A stretch of 64,000 nt of DNA. Origin: Bacteroidota bacterium. Its GTDB lineage: Bacteria > Bacteroidota > Bacteroidia > AKYH767-A > OLB10. Where the stretch lies: positions 1-64,000 of the forward strand of contig JAHEYP010000008.1 of NCBI GenBank assembly GCA_023251535.1, given 5' to 3'. The notes under the pieces were generated by a model, which searched no databases, was not told the DNA's origin, and was given only the letters and a program-made list of their open reading frames with translations. A program made the translations under genes and the position numbers. This document shows positions 36,092-45,966 of the stretch, in pieces; positions within the stretch are counted from its first letter, which is position 1, and each line of letters begins with the position of its first letter.

Positions 36092-37231
36092 ATGGAAGCT
36101 GTTAAAAAATTGCAAATGGTTGATTTGATCAGCCAATACAACAAAATTAAGCCCGAAATCGATCAGGCTGTTCAGAATGTTATTACCTCTTCGGCGTATA
36201 TCAACGGACCTGAAGTGAAGACTTTTGGCAAGGAGCTGGAAGAATATCTTGATGTGAAGCATGTTATACCTTGTGCCAACGGAACAGATGCCTTACAAAT
36301 TGCCATGATGGCATTGAATTTCAAGCCGGGCGACGAAATTATTACTGCCAGCTTTACCTATGTTGCAACAGCAGAAGTTATTGCATTATTGCAATTGAAA
36401 CCGGTATTGGTTGACGTAAATCCCGATGATTTCACCATTGACTGCGACGCCATTGAGCGCGCTATCACACCTCGTACAGTTGCTATTGTTCCGGTTCATT
36501 TATTCGGGCAATGCGCTAACATGCAACGAGTAATGGAAATCGCGAATGCTCACAACTTATACGTGATTGAAGATACTGCTCAAGCTATTGGCGCCGATTA
36601 TACTATGGCAAACGGCATCACTTACAAAGCTGGAACTATCGGTACTATTGGAACTACATCGTTCTTCCCATCGAAAAACTTGGGATGCATGGGCGATGGA
36701 GGAGCAATTTTCACGAATGACGATCAGTTGGCATCGAGAATCCGCATGATAGCCAATCACGGACAATCGGTCCAATATCATCACGATGACATTGGAGTAA
36801 ATTCACGTTTAGATAGCATGCAAGCAGCTATATTGAGAGTGAAATTGCCTCATTTGAACGACTATTGCAAAGCCCGTCAATATGCGGCGGCTTACTATGA
36901 TAAAGCATTTGCCAATAACCCAAAAGTGAAAACTCCTGGAAGTATGGCGAACTCAACTCACGTATTCCACCAATATACTTTGGTGCTAAACGGGGTTTCG
37001 AGAACAGCATTAAGAGAGCATCTCGAGAAAAAAGGCATTCCGAGCATGATCTACTACCCTATTCCTTTGCACATGCAAAAAGCCTATACCGATCCACGCT
37101 ACAAACATGGCGACTTCCCAGTAACAGAACAGCTTTGTGATCACGTAATTTCATTACCAATGCACACTGAAATGTCTGACGAAGATTTAGCTTATATCGT
37201 AGGATCTGTATTAGAGTTCATTAATAAGTAA
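36092..37231 (+). CDS. wbpE: WbpE-like UDP-sugar 3-aminotransferase (DegT family)
   Basis: A 379-residue PLP enzyme. The start at 36092 (MEAVKKLQMVDLISQY) fits the family; the in-frame extension to 35981 does not. The family core is CANGTDALQIAMMAL, FTYVATAEVIALL, EDTAQAIGA, and the PLP lysine in SFFPSKNLGCMGDGGA (near residue 195). These sequences follow WbpE/WlbC closely, which aminate the 3-keto sugar made by WbpB. The partner genes wbpD, wbpB and wbpA-like lie 2.5-6.5 kb downstream. Other DegT enzymes of sugar synthesis are possible, but the context supports WbpE. Confidence 0.82.
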   Translation: MEAVKKLQMVDLISQYNKIKPEIDQAVQNVITSSAYINGPEVKTFGKELEEYLDVKHVIPCANGTDALQIAMMALNFKPGDEIITASFTYVATAEVIALLQLKPVLVDVNPDDFTIDCDAIERAITPRTVAIVPVHLFGQCANMQRVMEIANAHNLYVIEDTAQAIGADYTMANGITYKAGTIGTIGTTSFFPSKNLGCMGDGGAIFTNDDQLASRIRMIANHGQSVQYHHDDIGVNSRLDSMQAAILRVKLPHLNDYCKARQYAAAYYDKAFANNPKVKTPGSMANSTHVFHQYTLVLNGVSRTALREHLEKKGIPSMIYYPIPLHMQKAYTDPRYKHGDFPVTEQLCDHVISLPMHTEMSDEDLAYIVGSVLEFINK

Positions 37232-37303
37232 ACAGATATGGATGAAACCCTTTATTAATTTTCGAGTATAAAGGATCATTAAATATCTCAAAAACGAAAG
37301 CAT

Positions 37304-38635
37304 ATGAATATTGCAGTAGTAGGTACAGGATATGTAGGCCTTGTAACCGGAACTTGTTTCGCTGAGATGGGAAACCATGTCACTTGCGTTGATATCGACG
37401 CGAACAAAGTAGAACGTATGCGTAACGGAAAAATTCCGATTTACGAACCCCATCTTGATGTATTGTTCGAAAGAAACATCAAACAGGGACGTTTGCAATT
37501 CACAACAAACTTAGAAGAAGCGATTGCCGATGCATCGATTATCTTCTTGGCATTACCAACGCCTCCGGGTGAAGATGGTTCTGCCGACTTATCTTACGTA
37601 TTAGGTGTTGCCAACAACCTTGGTCGCTTAATTAAAGATTACAAAATCGTAATTAATAAGAGCACTGTGCCTGTAGGAACAGCTGAAAAAGTACGCGAAG
37701 CGATTGCTAAAAACGCTACAGTACATTTCGACGTGATTTCTAATCCAGAGTTCTTACGTGAAGGATTTGCTGTGGATGATTTCATGAAACCGGATCGTGT
37801 AGTTATCGGAACGAAGAGCGAAAAAGCGAAAAAGGTCATGAGTGATCTTTATGCTCCGTTTGTTCGTCAGGGTAACCCTATCTACTTCATGGATGAACGT
37901 TCAGCAGAATTAACTAAGTATGCAGCTAATGCATTCTTAGCAACGAAAATTACATTCATGAATGAAATCGCTAACCTATGCGAAAAAGTAGGAGCTAATG
38001 TTGATGCAGTACGTATCGGTATCGGCTCTGACTCGCGTATCGGTAAGCGTTTCTTATTTGCCGGTATCGGTTATGGTGGAAGTTGCTTCCCTAAAGACGT
38101 TCAGGCATTATACAGAACATCTCAAGACTACAAATACGACTTTAAAATTTTATCGTCGGTAATGGAAGTTAATGAGATCCAGAAAACTGTAATGGTTGAA
38201 AAATTACGTCAACATTTTGATGGCAACTTAGAAGGGAAAAAATTCGCTGTTTGGGGATTGGCATTCAAACCTGATACTGATGATATTCGCGAGGCTCCAG
38301 CATTGTATATTATCCGTGACCTTATTGCAGCAGGTGCTTCTGTTAGCGCATTTGACCCTGAAGCAATGGAGAACGTTAAACGTACAATCGGTGAAGTGAT
38401 CCATTACGCTAATGATCCTTATGAAGCAGTTCAAGATGCAGATGCATTATTGATTGCTACAGAATGGTCGCTATTCAGAACTCCTGACTTCGATAAGATG
38501 AAGGAAACAATGAAAGGCAAAGTGATCTTCGACGGACGTAATCTATATGACTTACAAAGAATGGCTGAAATGGGATTCCATTATAACAGCATCGGACGCG
38601 AAGTCGTTTCTCCTCAGATACCAGCATTTTTATAA
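37304..38635 (+). CDS. ugd: UDP-glucose 6-dehydrogenase
   Basis: A 443-residue enzyme making UDP-glucuronate from UDP-glucose with 2 NAD+. The NAD site is [11 protein letters not shown] (5-15), the loop is STVPVGTA, the catalytic Cys is in [13 protein letters not shown] (near residue 265), and the C-terminal domain has [18 protein letters not shown]. It starts 72 bases after the aminotransferase and is 8 bases from the UDP-xylose synthase gene, its likely next step. Confidence 0.93.
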   Translation: MNIAVVGTGYVGLVTGTCFAEMGNHVTCVDIDANKVERMRNGKIPIYEPHLDVLFERNIKQGRLQFTTNLEEAIADASIIFLALPTPPGEDGSADLSYVLGVANNLGRLIKDYKIVINKSTVPVGTAEKVREAIAKNATVHFDVISNPEFLREGFAVDDFMKPDRVVIGTKSEKAKKVMSDLYAPFVRQGNPIYFMDERSAELTKYAANAFLATKITFMNEIANLCEKVGANVDAVRIGIGSDSRIGKRFLFAGIGYGGSCFPKDVQALYRTSQDYKYDFKILSSVMEVNEIQKTVMVEKLRQHFDGNLEGKKFAVWGLAFKPDTDDIREAPALYIIRDLIAAGASVSAFDPEAMENVKRTIGEVIHYANDPYEAVQDADALLIATEWSLFRTPDFDKMKETMKGKVIFDGRNLYDLQRMAEMGFHYNSIGREVVSPQIPAFL

Positions 38636-38643
38636 TATCCGTT

Positions 38644-39618
38644 ATGTCAAATAAACGTGTTTTAATTACCGGTGCCGCAGGATTCCTCGGGTCTCACCTT
38701 TGCGATCGCTTCATCAAAGAAGGATACGATGTTGTGGGAATGGATAACCTGATTACTGGTGACCTTCGTAACATCGAGCATCTAATGAAACTCAAACAAT
38801 TTGAGTTCTATCATCATGATGTTAGTAAATTCGTATTCGTTCCAGGACGCATCGATTATATTCTACATTTCGCTTCGCCTGCAAGCCCAATCGATTATTT
38901 GAAAATTCCGATTCAAACTTTAAAAGTAGGATCGTTAGGAACTCATAATCTGTTAGGATTTGCGAAAGCAAAAAATGCGAGAATATTGGTGGCCTCAACG
39001 AGCGAAGTATATGGCGACCCTAATGTACACCCTCAAACTGAGGACTACTGGGGGAATGTGAATCCTATCGGACCTCGCGGCGTATACGACGAAGCTAAAC
39101 GTTTCCAAGAAGCTATAACAATGGCTTACCATACTTACCATAAATTAGAAACACGTATTGTGCGTATTTTTAATACTTATGGTCCTAGAATGCGACTAAA
39201 CGACGGACGTGTATTACCTGCGTTCATCGGACAAGCATTACGTGGCGAAGACTTAACAGTTTTCGGAGATGGAAGTCAAACACGCTCATTCTGCTATGTA
39301 GATGATTTGATTGAAGGAATTTACCGTTTACTAATGAGCGACTATGCTTATCCTGTGAACATCGGTAACCCAGCAGAAATCACTATTCGCGAATTTGGCG
39401 AAGAGATTATTAAACTAACAGGAACCAGTCAAGAACTTATCTGCAAACCACTTCCGCAAGACGACCCTAAACAACGTCGCCCGGACATCACAAAAGCAAG
39501 AGAAATTCTGGGATGGGAACCTAAAATATCGAGAGCTGAAGGATTAAAATTAACTTATGATTATTTCAAAAGTTTACCATCAGAAGAACTCTATAAAACT
39601 GCACATCGCTTTGAGTAA
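38644..39618 (+). CDS. uxs: UDP-glucuronate decarboxylase (UDP-xylose synthase)
   Basis: A 324-residue extended SDR. NAD motif [20 protein letters not shown], the TSEVYGDP stretch and the YDEAKR form of the YxxxK motif, plus NTYGPRM. These features mark UXS rather than a plain epimerase. It turns UDP-glucuronate into UDP-xylose and sits 8 bases after ugd, which makes the substrate. A UDP-4-keto-pentose product cannot be excluded from sequence. Confidence 0.87.
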   Translation: MSNKRVLITGAAGFLGSHLCDRFIKEGYDVVGMDNLITGDLRNIEHLMKLKQFEFYHHDVSKFVFVPGRIDYILHFASPASPIDYLKIPIQTLKVGSLGTHNLLGFAKAKNARILVASTSEVYGDPNVHPQTEDYWGNVNPIGPRGVYDEAKRFQEAITMAYHTYHKLETRIVRIFNTYGPRMRLNDGRVLPAFIGQALRGEDLTVFGDGSQTRSFCYVDDLIEGIYRLLMSDYAYPVNIGNPAEITIREFGEEIIKLTGTSQELICKPLPQDDPKQRRPDITKAREILGWEPKISRAEGLKLTYDYFKSLPSEELYKTAHRFE

Positions 39619-39643
39619 TTATCAAAGAAAATAAAAAACACAA

Positions 39644-39676
39644 AACACTGTCATCTTTCGGGTGACAGTGTTCTGT
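39644..39676 (+). terminator. Hairpin between uxs and wbpD
   Basis: AACACTGTCATC pairs with GGTGACAGTGTT around TTTCG, a 12-base-pair stem. It is followed by CTGTGTTTAATT rather than a strong T run, so it may be an attenuator or RNA stabiliser within the cluster rather than a full stop. Confidence 0.55.
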
Positions 39677-39744
39677 GTTTAATTAAAGTACTAAAAACCG
39701 ACTTCTTTCTAACCAAAAGAAGTTTGGGTAAACCAAAATCAAGA

Positions 39745-40317
39745 ATGGAATATTCAGTTCATCCTTCTGCTATTGTTGACGAAGGATGTAAAATCGGCAA
39801 AGGCACTAAAATTTGGCATTTTTCTCATATTATGCCCAATTGCGTGATCGGCGAAAATTGCAACATCGGTCAAAATGTGGTGGTATCACCTCAAGTAACA
39901 TTAGGCAATAATGTGAAAGTTCAGAATAACGTTTCGATTTATACTGGCGTTATTTGCGAAGATGATGTTTTCTTAGGGCCAAGTATGGTTTTTACTAACG
40001 TAATGAATCCAAGAAGTGCAGTTAATCGTCGCGATCAATACCTAAAAACAACAGTAAAAAAAGGAGCATCTATCGGTGCTAATGCGACTATTGTTTGCGG
40101 ACATGACATCGGTGCTTTTGCATTTATTGGTGCCGGTGCTGTTGTTACGAAGAACGTTCCTGACTATGCATTGGTTATCGGCAATCCTGCGCGTCAAACA
40201 GGATGGATGAGTGAATACGGACATAAATTAAAATTCGACAATGAAGGATTTGCTGAATGCCCTGAAAGCCATCAACGATATCAATTAAAAAATAATATCG
40301 TAACCAAAATCGCTTAA
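39745..40317 (+). CDS. wbpD: WbpD-like UDP-sugar N-acetyltransferase (left-handed beta-helix)
   Basis: A 190-residue hexapeptide-repeat acyltransferase. The start at 39745 ([14 protein letters not shown]) is preferred over an in-frame TTG 21 bases upstream. The repeats include [41 protein letters not shown] and [20 protein letters not shown], a pattern specific to WbpD/WlbB. It should acetylate the 3-amino group of UDP-GlcNAc3NA with acetyl-CoA. The next gene (wbpB) starts 2 bases later. Confidence 0.87.
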   Translation: MEYSVHPSAIVDEGCKIGKGTKIWHFSHIMPNCVIGENCNIGQNVVVSPQVTLGNNVKVQNNVSIYTGVICEDDVFLGPSMVFTNVMNPRSAVNRRDQYLKTTVKKGASIGANATIVCGHDIGAFAFIGAGAVVTKNVPDYALVIGNPARQTGWMSEYGHKLKFDNEGFAECPESHQRYQLKNNIVTKIA

Positions 40318-40319
40318 TC

Positions 40320-41381
40320 ATGTCGAATTACGAGAATAAAAAAATAAAATTCGCTGTAATCGGCAGCGGACATATCGGCAAGCGACACGCGGAAATGATT
40401 CGCAGAAACGACGAAGCCGAGTTAGTTGGATTGTGCGACATACGTCAGAAGAGCGAATGCGGATTAGATGCTTTCGAAGGAGTTCCTTTCTTCAACTCAG
40501 CAGAAGAAATGCTGAAAGCAATTCCTGAAATCGATGTCGTGAATGTATGTTCTCCAAATGGATTACATGCTGAACATTCTCTTATTGCATTATCAAACCA
40601 TAAGCATGTAGTTTGTGAAAAGCCAATGGCTATTACCAAAGCTGACTGCGAAAAAATTATTTACAAAGCACTTCAAGTATCACGCAATGTTTTCGGAGTA
40701 ATGCAAAACCGTTACTCTCCTCCTTCTGCATGGCTTAAAAGTGTAATCGACCAAAAGAAAGTAGGCGATATCTATATGGTACAGCTAAACTGCTTCTGGA
40801 ATCGCGATGAACGCTATTACACAGGTAAAAACTGGAAAGGAAGCAGTGACCTCGATGGAGGAACATTATTCACTCAGTTCTCTCACTTTATCGATATCAT
40901 GTATTGGGTATTCGGAGATATTACCGACATCAACGGAGTATTTGCCGACTTCAACCACCAAAACAATACTTCATTTGAAGATTCAGGAATTGTGAATTTC
41001 AGATTCGTGAATGGAGGAATGGGATGTATTAATTATTCAACATCTGTATACGACAAAAACCTTGAGAGCAGTATTACCGTAATAGGGAGTCAAGGATCCA
41101 TCAAAGTGGGTGGACAGTATATGAATGAAGTGGAATATTGCCACATCAAAGATTACGAAATGCCTGTATTACCGCCTGCAAATCCTGCGAACGACTATGG
41201 TCACTACAAAGGATCTGCTGCAAATCATCACTACATTATCGAAAATGTAATTGATGTATTAAAAGGAAGAAATATCATGACAACCAACGCTCTTGAAGGG
41301 CTTAAAGTTGTTGAAATTATAGAACGCATTTACGCATTAAGAAAATTACAAAAACCGGAAATACGCTACAGCAATGTATAA
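40320..41381 (+). CDS. wbpB: WbpB-like sugar 3-dehydrogenase (Gfo/Idh/MocA)
   Basis: A 353-residue NAD-dependent oxidoreductase. Rossmann motif VIGSGHIGKRHAEMI, the VCEKPMAI motif with catalytic Lys, and VMQNRYSPPS followed by W-R-YY-G-NW and LDGGTLFTQFSHFID with the conserved His. The last two are typical of WbpB/WlbA, which oxidise C3 of UDP-GlcNAcA. It overlaps the next gene by 8 bases and follows wbpD by 2, so wbpD-wbpB-wbpA form one unit. Confidence 0.85.
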   Translation: MSNYENKKIKFAVIGSGHIGKRHAEMIRRNDEAELVGLCDIRQKSECGLDAFEGVPFFNSAEEMLKAIPEIDVVNVCSPNGLHAEHSLIALSNHKHVVCEKPMAITKADCEKIIYKALQVSRNVFGVMQNRYSPPSAWLKSVIDQKKVGDIYMVQLNCFWNRDERYYTGKNWKGSSDLDGGTLFTQFSHFIDIMYWVFGDITDINGVFADFNHQNNTSFEDSGIVNFRFVNGGMGCINYSTSVYDKNLESSITVIGSQGSIKVGGQYMNEVEYCHIKDYEMPVLPPANPANDYGHYKGSAANHHYIIENVIDVLKGRNIMTTNALEGLKVVEIIERIYALRKLQKPEIRYSNV

Positions 41382-42663
41382 TGAATTAATCAATAAGGAA
41401 AAGAAACTTGCAGTTATCGGCCTTGGCTATGTAGGCCTTCCTATCGCTTTGGAATTTGCGAAGAAAATTTCCGTTATCGGCTTCGACATCAACGCTGAAC
41501 GTGTTGAGTTAATGAAAAACAATATCGACCCAAGTGGTGAGCTCGACAGTAGCTGCTTTGAAGGATGCGATATTCAATTCACTGCTTCACTCGATGTTTT
41601 ACGTGAAGCAAACTTTTTCATCGTAGCAGTACCTACTCCTATCGACGAACATAAATTACCTGATTTAAAGCCATTATTAGGAGCTACAAAATCTATTGCT
41701 GCGGCATTGAAAAAAGGCGACTATGTAGTGTATGAATCAACAGTATATCCAGGATGTACAGAAGAAGATTGTATTCCTGTTTTAGAAGAAATCACTGGAC
41801 TAAAATTCAAAGAAGATTTCAAAGTAGGATATTCTCCTGAGCGTATTAATCCAGGCGATAAAGAACATACACTAGCGAAGATTACTAAAGTTGTTTCTGG
41901 CTGTGATGCCGAATCTGCTGATGAAATTGCGAAAGTGTATGAGATCGTTGTGCAAGCTGGTGTTTTCCGTGCATCATCAATTAAAGTTGCTGAAGCAGCT
42001 AAGATCATCGAGAACACTCAACGCGACGTGAACATCGCTTTAATGAATGAGCTTTCTATCATCTTCAATAAAATGGGCATTAACACTTATGAAGTGTTAG
42101 AAGCAGCAGGAACAAAATGGAATTTCCTTCGCTTTATGCCAGGCTTAGTTGGTGGTCACTGTATTGGTGTTGATCCTTACTACTTAACGTATAAAGCGCA
42201 AGAAGTAGGATACCACGCTCAAGTGATTAACTCGGGCCGTTACGTGAACGACTCTATGGGATTCTATGTTGCTAAGCAAACAGTAAAAAAACTGATTGCA
42301 ATGGGCAAAGACATCAGCAAGAGCCGAGTTTTAGTAATGGGAGCTACCTTTAAAGAAGATGTTGAAGATATCCGCAACTCAAAAGTTGTAGATGTAATCA
42401 ACGAATTTAAATCGTACGGAGTTAACGTAGATGTAATTGATCCAAGAGCTAACAGCGAAGAGTTGAAGCACGAATACGGTTTTGAATTAGTACCTGAAGT
42501 GGGAAGCAATTACGATGCTATTGTTGTTGCTGTAAACCATAAAGAATATAAGTCATATACTGAAGCTGATTTCAAGAAATTAGCAGCTGAAAAAGCAATT
42601 CTTGTCGACTTAAAAGGTATTCTAAGAGGAAAAATTAAAGATCTGACTTACTGGAGTCTGTAA
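41374..42663 (+). CDS. wbpA: UDP-N-acetylglucosamine 6-dehydrogenase (WbpA/TviB-like)
   Basis: A 429-residue nucleotide-sugar dehydrogenase. NAD motif VIGLGYVGLPIALEFA, VYESTVYPGCTEE, YSPERINPGDKEH, catalytic Cys in VGGHCIGVDPYYL (near residue 265), and ATFKEDVEDIRNSK. The PERINPGD and GGHCIGVDPYY forms mark the UDP-HexNAc dehydrogenase group, distinct from the Ugd at 37304. It makes UDP-GlcNAcA, the first intermediate for the wbpB-wbpE-wbpD steps. UDP-GalNAc as substrate is the main alternative. Confidence 0.87.
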   Translation: MYNELINKEKKLAVIGLGYVGLPIALEFAKKISVIGFDINAERVELMKNNIDPSGELDSSCFEGCDIQFTASLDVLREANFFIVAVPTPIDEHKLPDLKPLLGATKSIAAALKKGDYVVYESTVYPGCTEEDCIPVLEEITGLKFKEDFKVGYSPERINPGDKEHTLAKITKVVSGCDAESADEIAKVYEIVVQAGVFRASSIKVAEAAKIIENTQRDVNIALMNELSIIFNKMGINTYEVLEAAGTKWNFLRFMPGLVGGHCIGVDPYYLTYKAQEVGYHAQVINSGRYVNDSMGFYVAKQTVKKLIAMGKDISKSRVLVMGATFKEDVEDIRNSKVVDVINEFKSYGVNVDVIDPRANSEELKHEYGFELVPEVGSNYDAIVVAVNHKEYKSYTEADFKKLAAEKAILVDLKGILRGKIKDLTYWSL

Positions 42664-42711
42664 TTCGTAACGGATTTACGATTTCATCGTACAAGCTAAG
42701 AAAAACAAGCT

Positions 42712-43749
42712 ATGAACACGAAGAAAAAAATTCTGGTAACCGGCGGAACAGGCTATATCGGCTCGCATACAGCCGTTGAATTAATCAATAAAGGTTTCGA
42801 TGTATATATCATCGATAATTTATCTAATTCACATGGCGAAGTAGTTGATTCCATAGAAAAAATCACCGGTACTCGTCCTTTCTTCGCAAACATTGACTTG
42901 AATAACAAAAGTGCAGTGAATGAATTTTTACGCGTCCATTCTATCGATGCAATTATTCATTTTGCTGCATTTAAAGCAGTAGGCGAAAGCGTTGAAAAGC
43001 CGCTCGAATACTACCGTAATAATATCGGTTCTTTATTGAACTTATTAGAGCTTTGCAGAGAGCATAATATCAAGAATTTTGTTTTCTCTTCTTCTTGTTC
43101 TGTTTACGGTCAACCTGACTACTTACCTATCGACGAATTCGCTGCAGTAAAACCAGCTCAATGTCCTTATGCGAATACTAAAAAAATTGGCGAAGACATT
43201 CTGAAGGACACTGCAAAAGTTGTAGATATCAATATTATTTCTCTTCGCTATTTTAATCCCGTAGGAGCTCATCCTACTGCAATGATTGGAGAATATCCTA
43301 TCGGCGCTCCTCTTAACTTATTCCCGATCGTAACTCAAACTGCTATCGGCAAGAGGGAGAAAATGATGGTTTTCGGAACTGATTACGATACCGCTGACGG
43401 AAGTTGCATTCGCGATTATATCCACGTTGTTGATGTTGCAATAGCGCATACAGTAGCTATCGAACGAATGCTAAATGGTCAGTCGAAAGATCGTTATGAA
43501 TTATTTAACCTCGGAACAGGAAATGGTTTGTCGGTATTAGAAGTACTTAATGCTTTCGAAAAAATTACAGGAGTAAAAGTTAACTATCAACTTACCGACC
43601 GCCGTGCCGGTGACGTTGAGAAAGTATATGCAGATACATCATATGCAAATAAGGAATTAGGCTGGAAAACTACTCGTACTTTAGAAGACATGATTACGTC
43701 GGCTTGGGCATGGGAACAAGTTCTTCAAAAAAAATATGCTGAAGCTTAA
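42712..43749 (+). CDS. galE: UDP-glucose 4-epimerase
   Basis: A 345-residue GalE. NAD motif TGGTGYIGSHTAVEL, HFAAFKAVGESV, SSSCSVYGQPDYLPIDE, catalytic YANTK, and RYFNPVGAHPT. The GDVEKVYADT region near the end is typical. It interconverts UDP-Glc and UDP-Gal and follows wbpA by 48 bases. Confidence 0.92.
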   Translation: MNTKKKILVTGGTGYIGSHTAVELINKGFDVYIIDNLSNSHGEVVDSIEKITGTRPFFANIDLNNKSAVNEFLRVHSIDAIIHFAAFKAVGESVEKPLEYYRNNIGSLLNLLELCREHNIKNFVFSSSCSVYGQPDYLPIDEFAAVKPAQCPYANTKKIGEDILKDTAKVVDINIISLRYFNPVGAHPTAMIGEYPIGAPLNLFPIVTQTAIGKREKMMVFGTDYDTADGSCIRDYIHVVDVAIAHTVAIERMLNGQSKDRYELFNLGTGNGLSVLEVLNAFEKITGVKVNYQLTDRRAGDVEKVYADTSYANKELGWKTTRTLEDMITSAWAWEQVLQKKYAEA

Positions 43750-43780
43750 TTGTAAATAAGTATCTCTAAAAATCTACACC

Positions 43781-44833
43781 ATGAAAAATATTCTGGTAAC
43801 CGGTGGAGCCGGTTTTATTGGTTCACATGTAGTGCGACGTTTAGTCAGTAATTACCCCGAATATCATATCGTTAACCTCGACGTATTAACGTACGCTGGT
43901 AACCTCGCAAATCTTCGCGATATCGAAAACCGTTCGAACTATACTTTCGTTCGTGCCGATATCACCGACGCTAATGCTATGCAAGAGTTGTTTGCGAAAT
44001 ATCAATTTGAAGGTGTTATTCATCTTGCTGCCGAATCGCATGTCGACAGAAGTATTTCTAACCCGATGGAGTTCATCATGACTAACATCGTTGGAACAGT
44101 AGTGCTTTTAAATGCCGCTCGCGAATGCTGGAAAGGCAATATGGAAGGAAAGCGTTTTTATCATGTGAGTACCGATGAAGTTTATGGCTCATTAGGCGAA
44201 ACAGGATACTTTACCGAAGAAACTCGCTATGATCCTCATAGTCCCTATTCATCTTCTAAAGCAAGCTCCGATCACCTCGTAAGAGCTTACCACGATACTT
44301 ACGGATTGCCAATTGTAATTTCGAACTGCTCTAACAACTACGGATCATTTCAATTTCCAGAGAAATTAATTCCTTTGGCCATTAACAATATCCGCCAAGG
44401 AAAGAATATTCCGGTTTATGGTAAGGGTGAAAATATTCGCGATTGGTTGTTTGTAGAAGATCATGCCGTTGCGATTGATGTTATTTACCATTATGGTAAA
44501 AATGGCGATACTTACAATGTAGGAGGACATAATGAGTGGAAAAACATTGACCTTATTCACCTGCTTTGCAAAATTATGGATCGTAAGCTGGATCGTCCAG
44601 AAGGAACTTCAGTTGGCCTAATCACTTACGTAAAAGACCGTGCAGGCCACGATTTACGCTATGCCATTGACTCTGGTAAACTACAACGCGAACTAGGCTG
44701 GAAACCTTCACTTCAGTTTGAAGAAGGCCTCGAAAAGACAGTTGATTGGTATCTCGCCAACCAAAAATGGATGGATGAAGTAACGTCGGGCGACTACAAA
44801 AACTACTACGAGCGTCAGTATCAGCTTCGTTAA
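43781..44833 (+). CDS. rfbB: dTDP-glucose 4,6-dehydratase
   Basis: A 350-residue extended SDR of the RmlB type. GGAGFIGSHVVRRL, LTYAGNLANLRDIE, HLAAESHVDRSI, the STDEVYGSLG motif with the catalytic Asp-Glu, YSSSKASSDHLVRAYH and the RDWLFVEDHA loop. It forms dTDP-4-keto-6-deoxyglucose. The partner genes rfbA, rfbC and rfbD are not in this window. The gene ends before a strong terminator hairpin at 44854. Confidence 0.93.
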   Translation: MKNILVTGGAGFIGSHVVRRLVSNYPEYHIVNLDVLTYAGNLANLRDIENRSNYTFVRADITDANAMQELFAKYQFEGVIHLAAESHVDRSISNPMEFIMTNIVGTVVLLNAARECWKGNMEGKRFYHVSTDEVYGSLGETGYFTEETRYDPHSPYSSSKASSDHLVRAYHDTYGLPIVISNCSNNYGSFQFPEKLIPLAINNIRQGKNIPVYGKGENIRDWLFVEDHAVAIDVIYHYGKNGDTYNVGGHNEWKNIDLIHLLCKIMDRKLDRPEGTSVGLITYVKDRAGHDLRYAIDSGKLQRELGWKPSLQFEEGLEKTVDWYLANQKWMDEVTSGDYKNYYERQYQLR

Positions 44834-44853
44834 AAAACAGATAAATACCTCAT

Positions 44854-44885
44854 AAAAGCCGTTGAATATCAGCGGCTTTTTCTAT
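44854..44885 (+). terminator. Rho-independent terminator after rfbB
   Basis: AAAAGCCGTTGA pairs with TCAGCGGCTTTT (12 base pairs with one wobble) around ATA, followed by a T run. It separates the sugar operon from the epimerase/cpsB pair. Confidence 0.88.
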
Positions 44886-44955
44886 TTTAGCTTACGGTAA
44901 ACGGACATTAGGTAGTTCAATACCGAAACCGTAAATTTGCCATTCTTATTTCGTT

Positions 44956-45966
44956 ATGTCTACTACTTCCGTTTACGATAAAGCCTATCACAATTCATCC
45001 ATTGCTAATGCCTCGATCCTGGTAACAGGGGGCGCAGGATTTATCGGCTCTAACCTAGTTACTTACTTGCTCGAACATGGAGCGAAAAAAGTGCGAGTGC
45101 TCGATAACTTGAGCAACGGCTTTCTTCGTAACATCGAACCGTTTCGTAATAATCCTGCTTTCGAATTCATTGAAGGTGATATTACCAAACCAGAAGATTG
45201 TAAACGTGCTTGTGAAGGCATCGACTTAATTTCGCACCAAGCAGCCTTGGGTTCTGTTCCTCGTTCAATAAAAAATCCTTTAGCAACTAGTGAAGCAAAC
45301 ACAACAGGATTCTTGAATATTCTGTTAGCTGCTCGTGATGCTGGAGTTAAAAGATTTGTTTATGCTAGCTCGAGTTCTGTTTATGGTGATGCTACTGAAT
45401 CACCGAAAATTGAAGGAAGATTAGGAAATCCGTTGTCTCCTTATGCTGTATCGAAACTCACTAATGAACTTTACGCAAAAGTGTTTGCAATGCATTACGG
45501 AATGGAAATTATCGGATTACGTTACTTCAATGTATTTGGTCCGAATCAAGATCCTAATGGCCCATACGCAGCTGCAATTCCTCTCTTCATGAATTCATTG
45601 CTGTTCGGAAAAGATGCGGTGATTTATGGTGATGGCGGACAAACACGTGATTTTACTTTCGTAGAAAATGCAGTTCAAGCAAATGTTCGTGCATTATTCA
45701 CAGAAAATAAAGAAGCACTCAATAAAGTATATAATGTTGCCGTTGGAGAAGCAGTATCGGTGAATGATCTGTATGAAACTATTGCGGGCATCGCAGGATC
45801 GAATAAACGTCCGGAGTATGTACCCGAAAGAAAAGGTGACATTAAAAATTCATTGGCAGATATTTCACAGGCGAAAAACTTATTAGGCTACGATCCACGC
45901 TACAAAATCCGCGAAGGATTACAAGTAACGGTAACGTGGTTCCGAAAAGCGTACGAAAATGCTTAA
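44956..45966 (+). CDS. WbpP/TviC-like UDP-N-acetylhexosamine 4-epimerase
   Basis: A 336-residue extended SDR. Features are VTGGAGFIGSNL, HQAALGSVPRSIKNP, YASSSSVYGDA, catalytic YAVSK, and FNVFGPNQDPNGPYAAAIP. The SVPRSI loop and the GPYAAAIP stretch match epimerases that prefer N-acetylated or uronic UDP-sugars, as in WbpP and TviC. The 4-epimer of UDP-GlcNAc or UDP-GlcNAcA is the likely product. It overlaps the phosphatase gene by 8 bases. Confidence 0.83.
   Translation: MSTTSVYDKAYHNSSIANASILVTGGAGFIGSNLVTYLLEHGAKKVRVLDNLSNGFLRNIEPFRNNPAFEFIEGDITKPEDCKRACEGIDLISHQAALGSVPRSIKNPLATSEANTTGFLNILLAARDAGVKRFVYASSSSVYGDATESPKIEGRLGNPLSPYAVSKLTNELYAKVFAMHYGMEIIGLRYFNVFGPNQDPNGPYAAAIPLFMNSLLFGKDAVIYGDGGQTRDFTFVENAVQANVRALFTENKEALNKVYNVAVGEAVSVNDLYETIAGIAGSNKRPEYVPERKGDIKNSLADISQAKNLLGYDPRYKIREGLQVTVTWFRKAYENA

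Noticed and set aside
35981..36262. Long N-terminal extensions of the divergent OMP and aminotransferase genes
   Set aside because: The extensions overlap each other head to head. The signal peptide start at 35968 and the family-typical start at 36092 leave a normal divergent promoter region.
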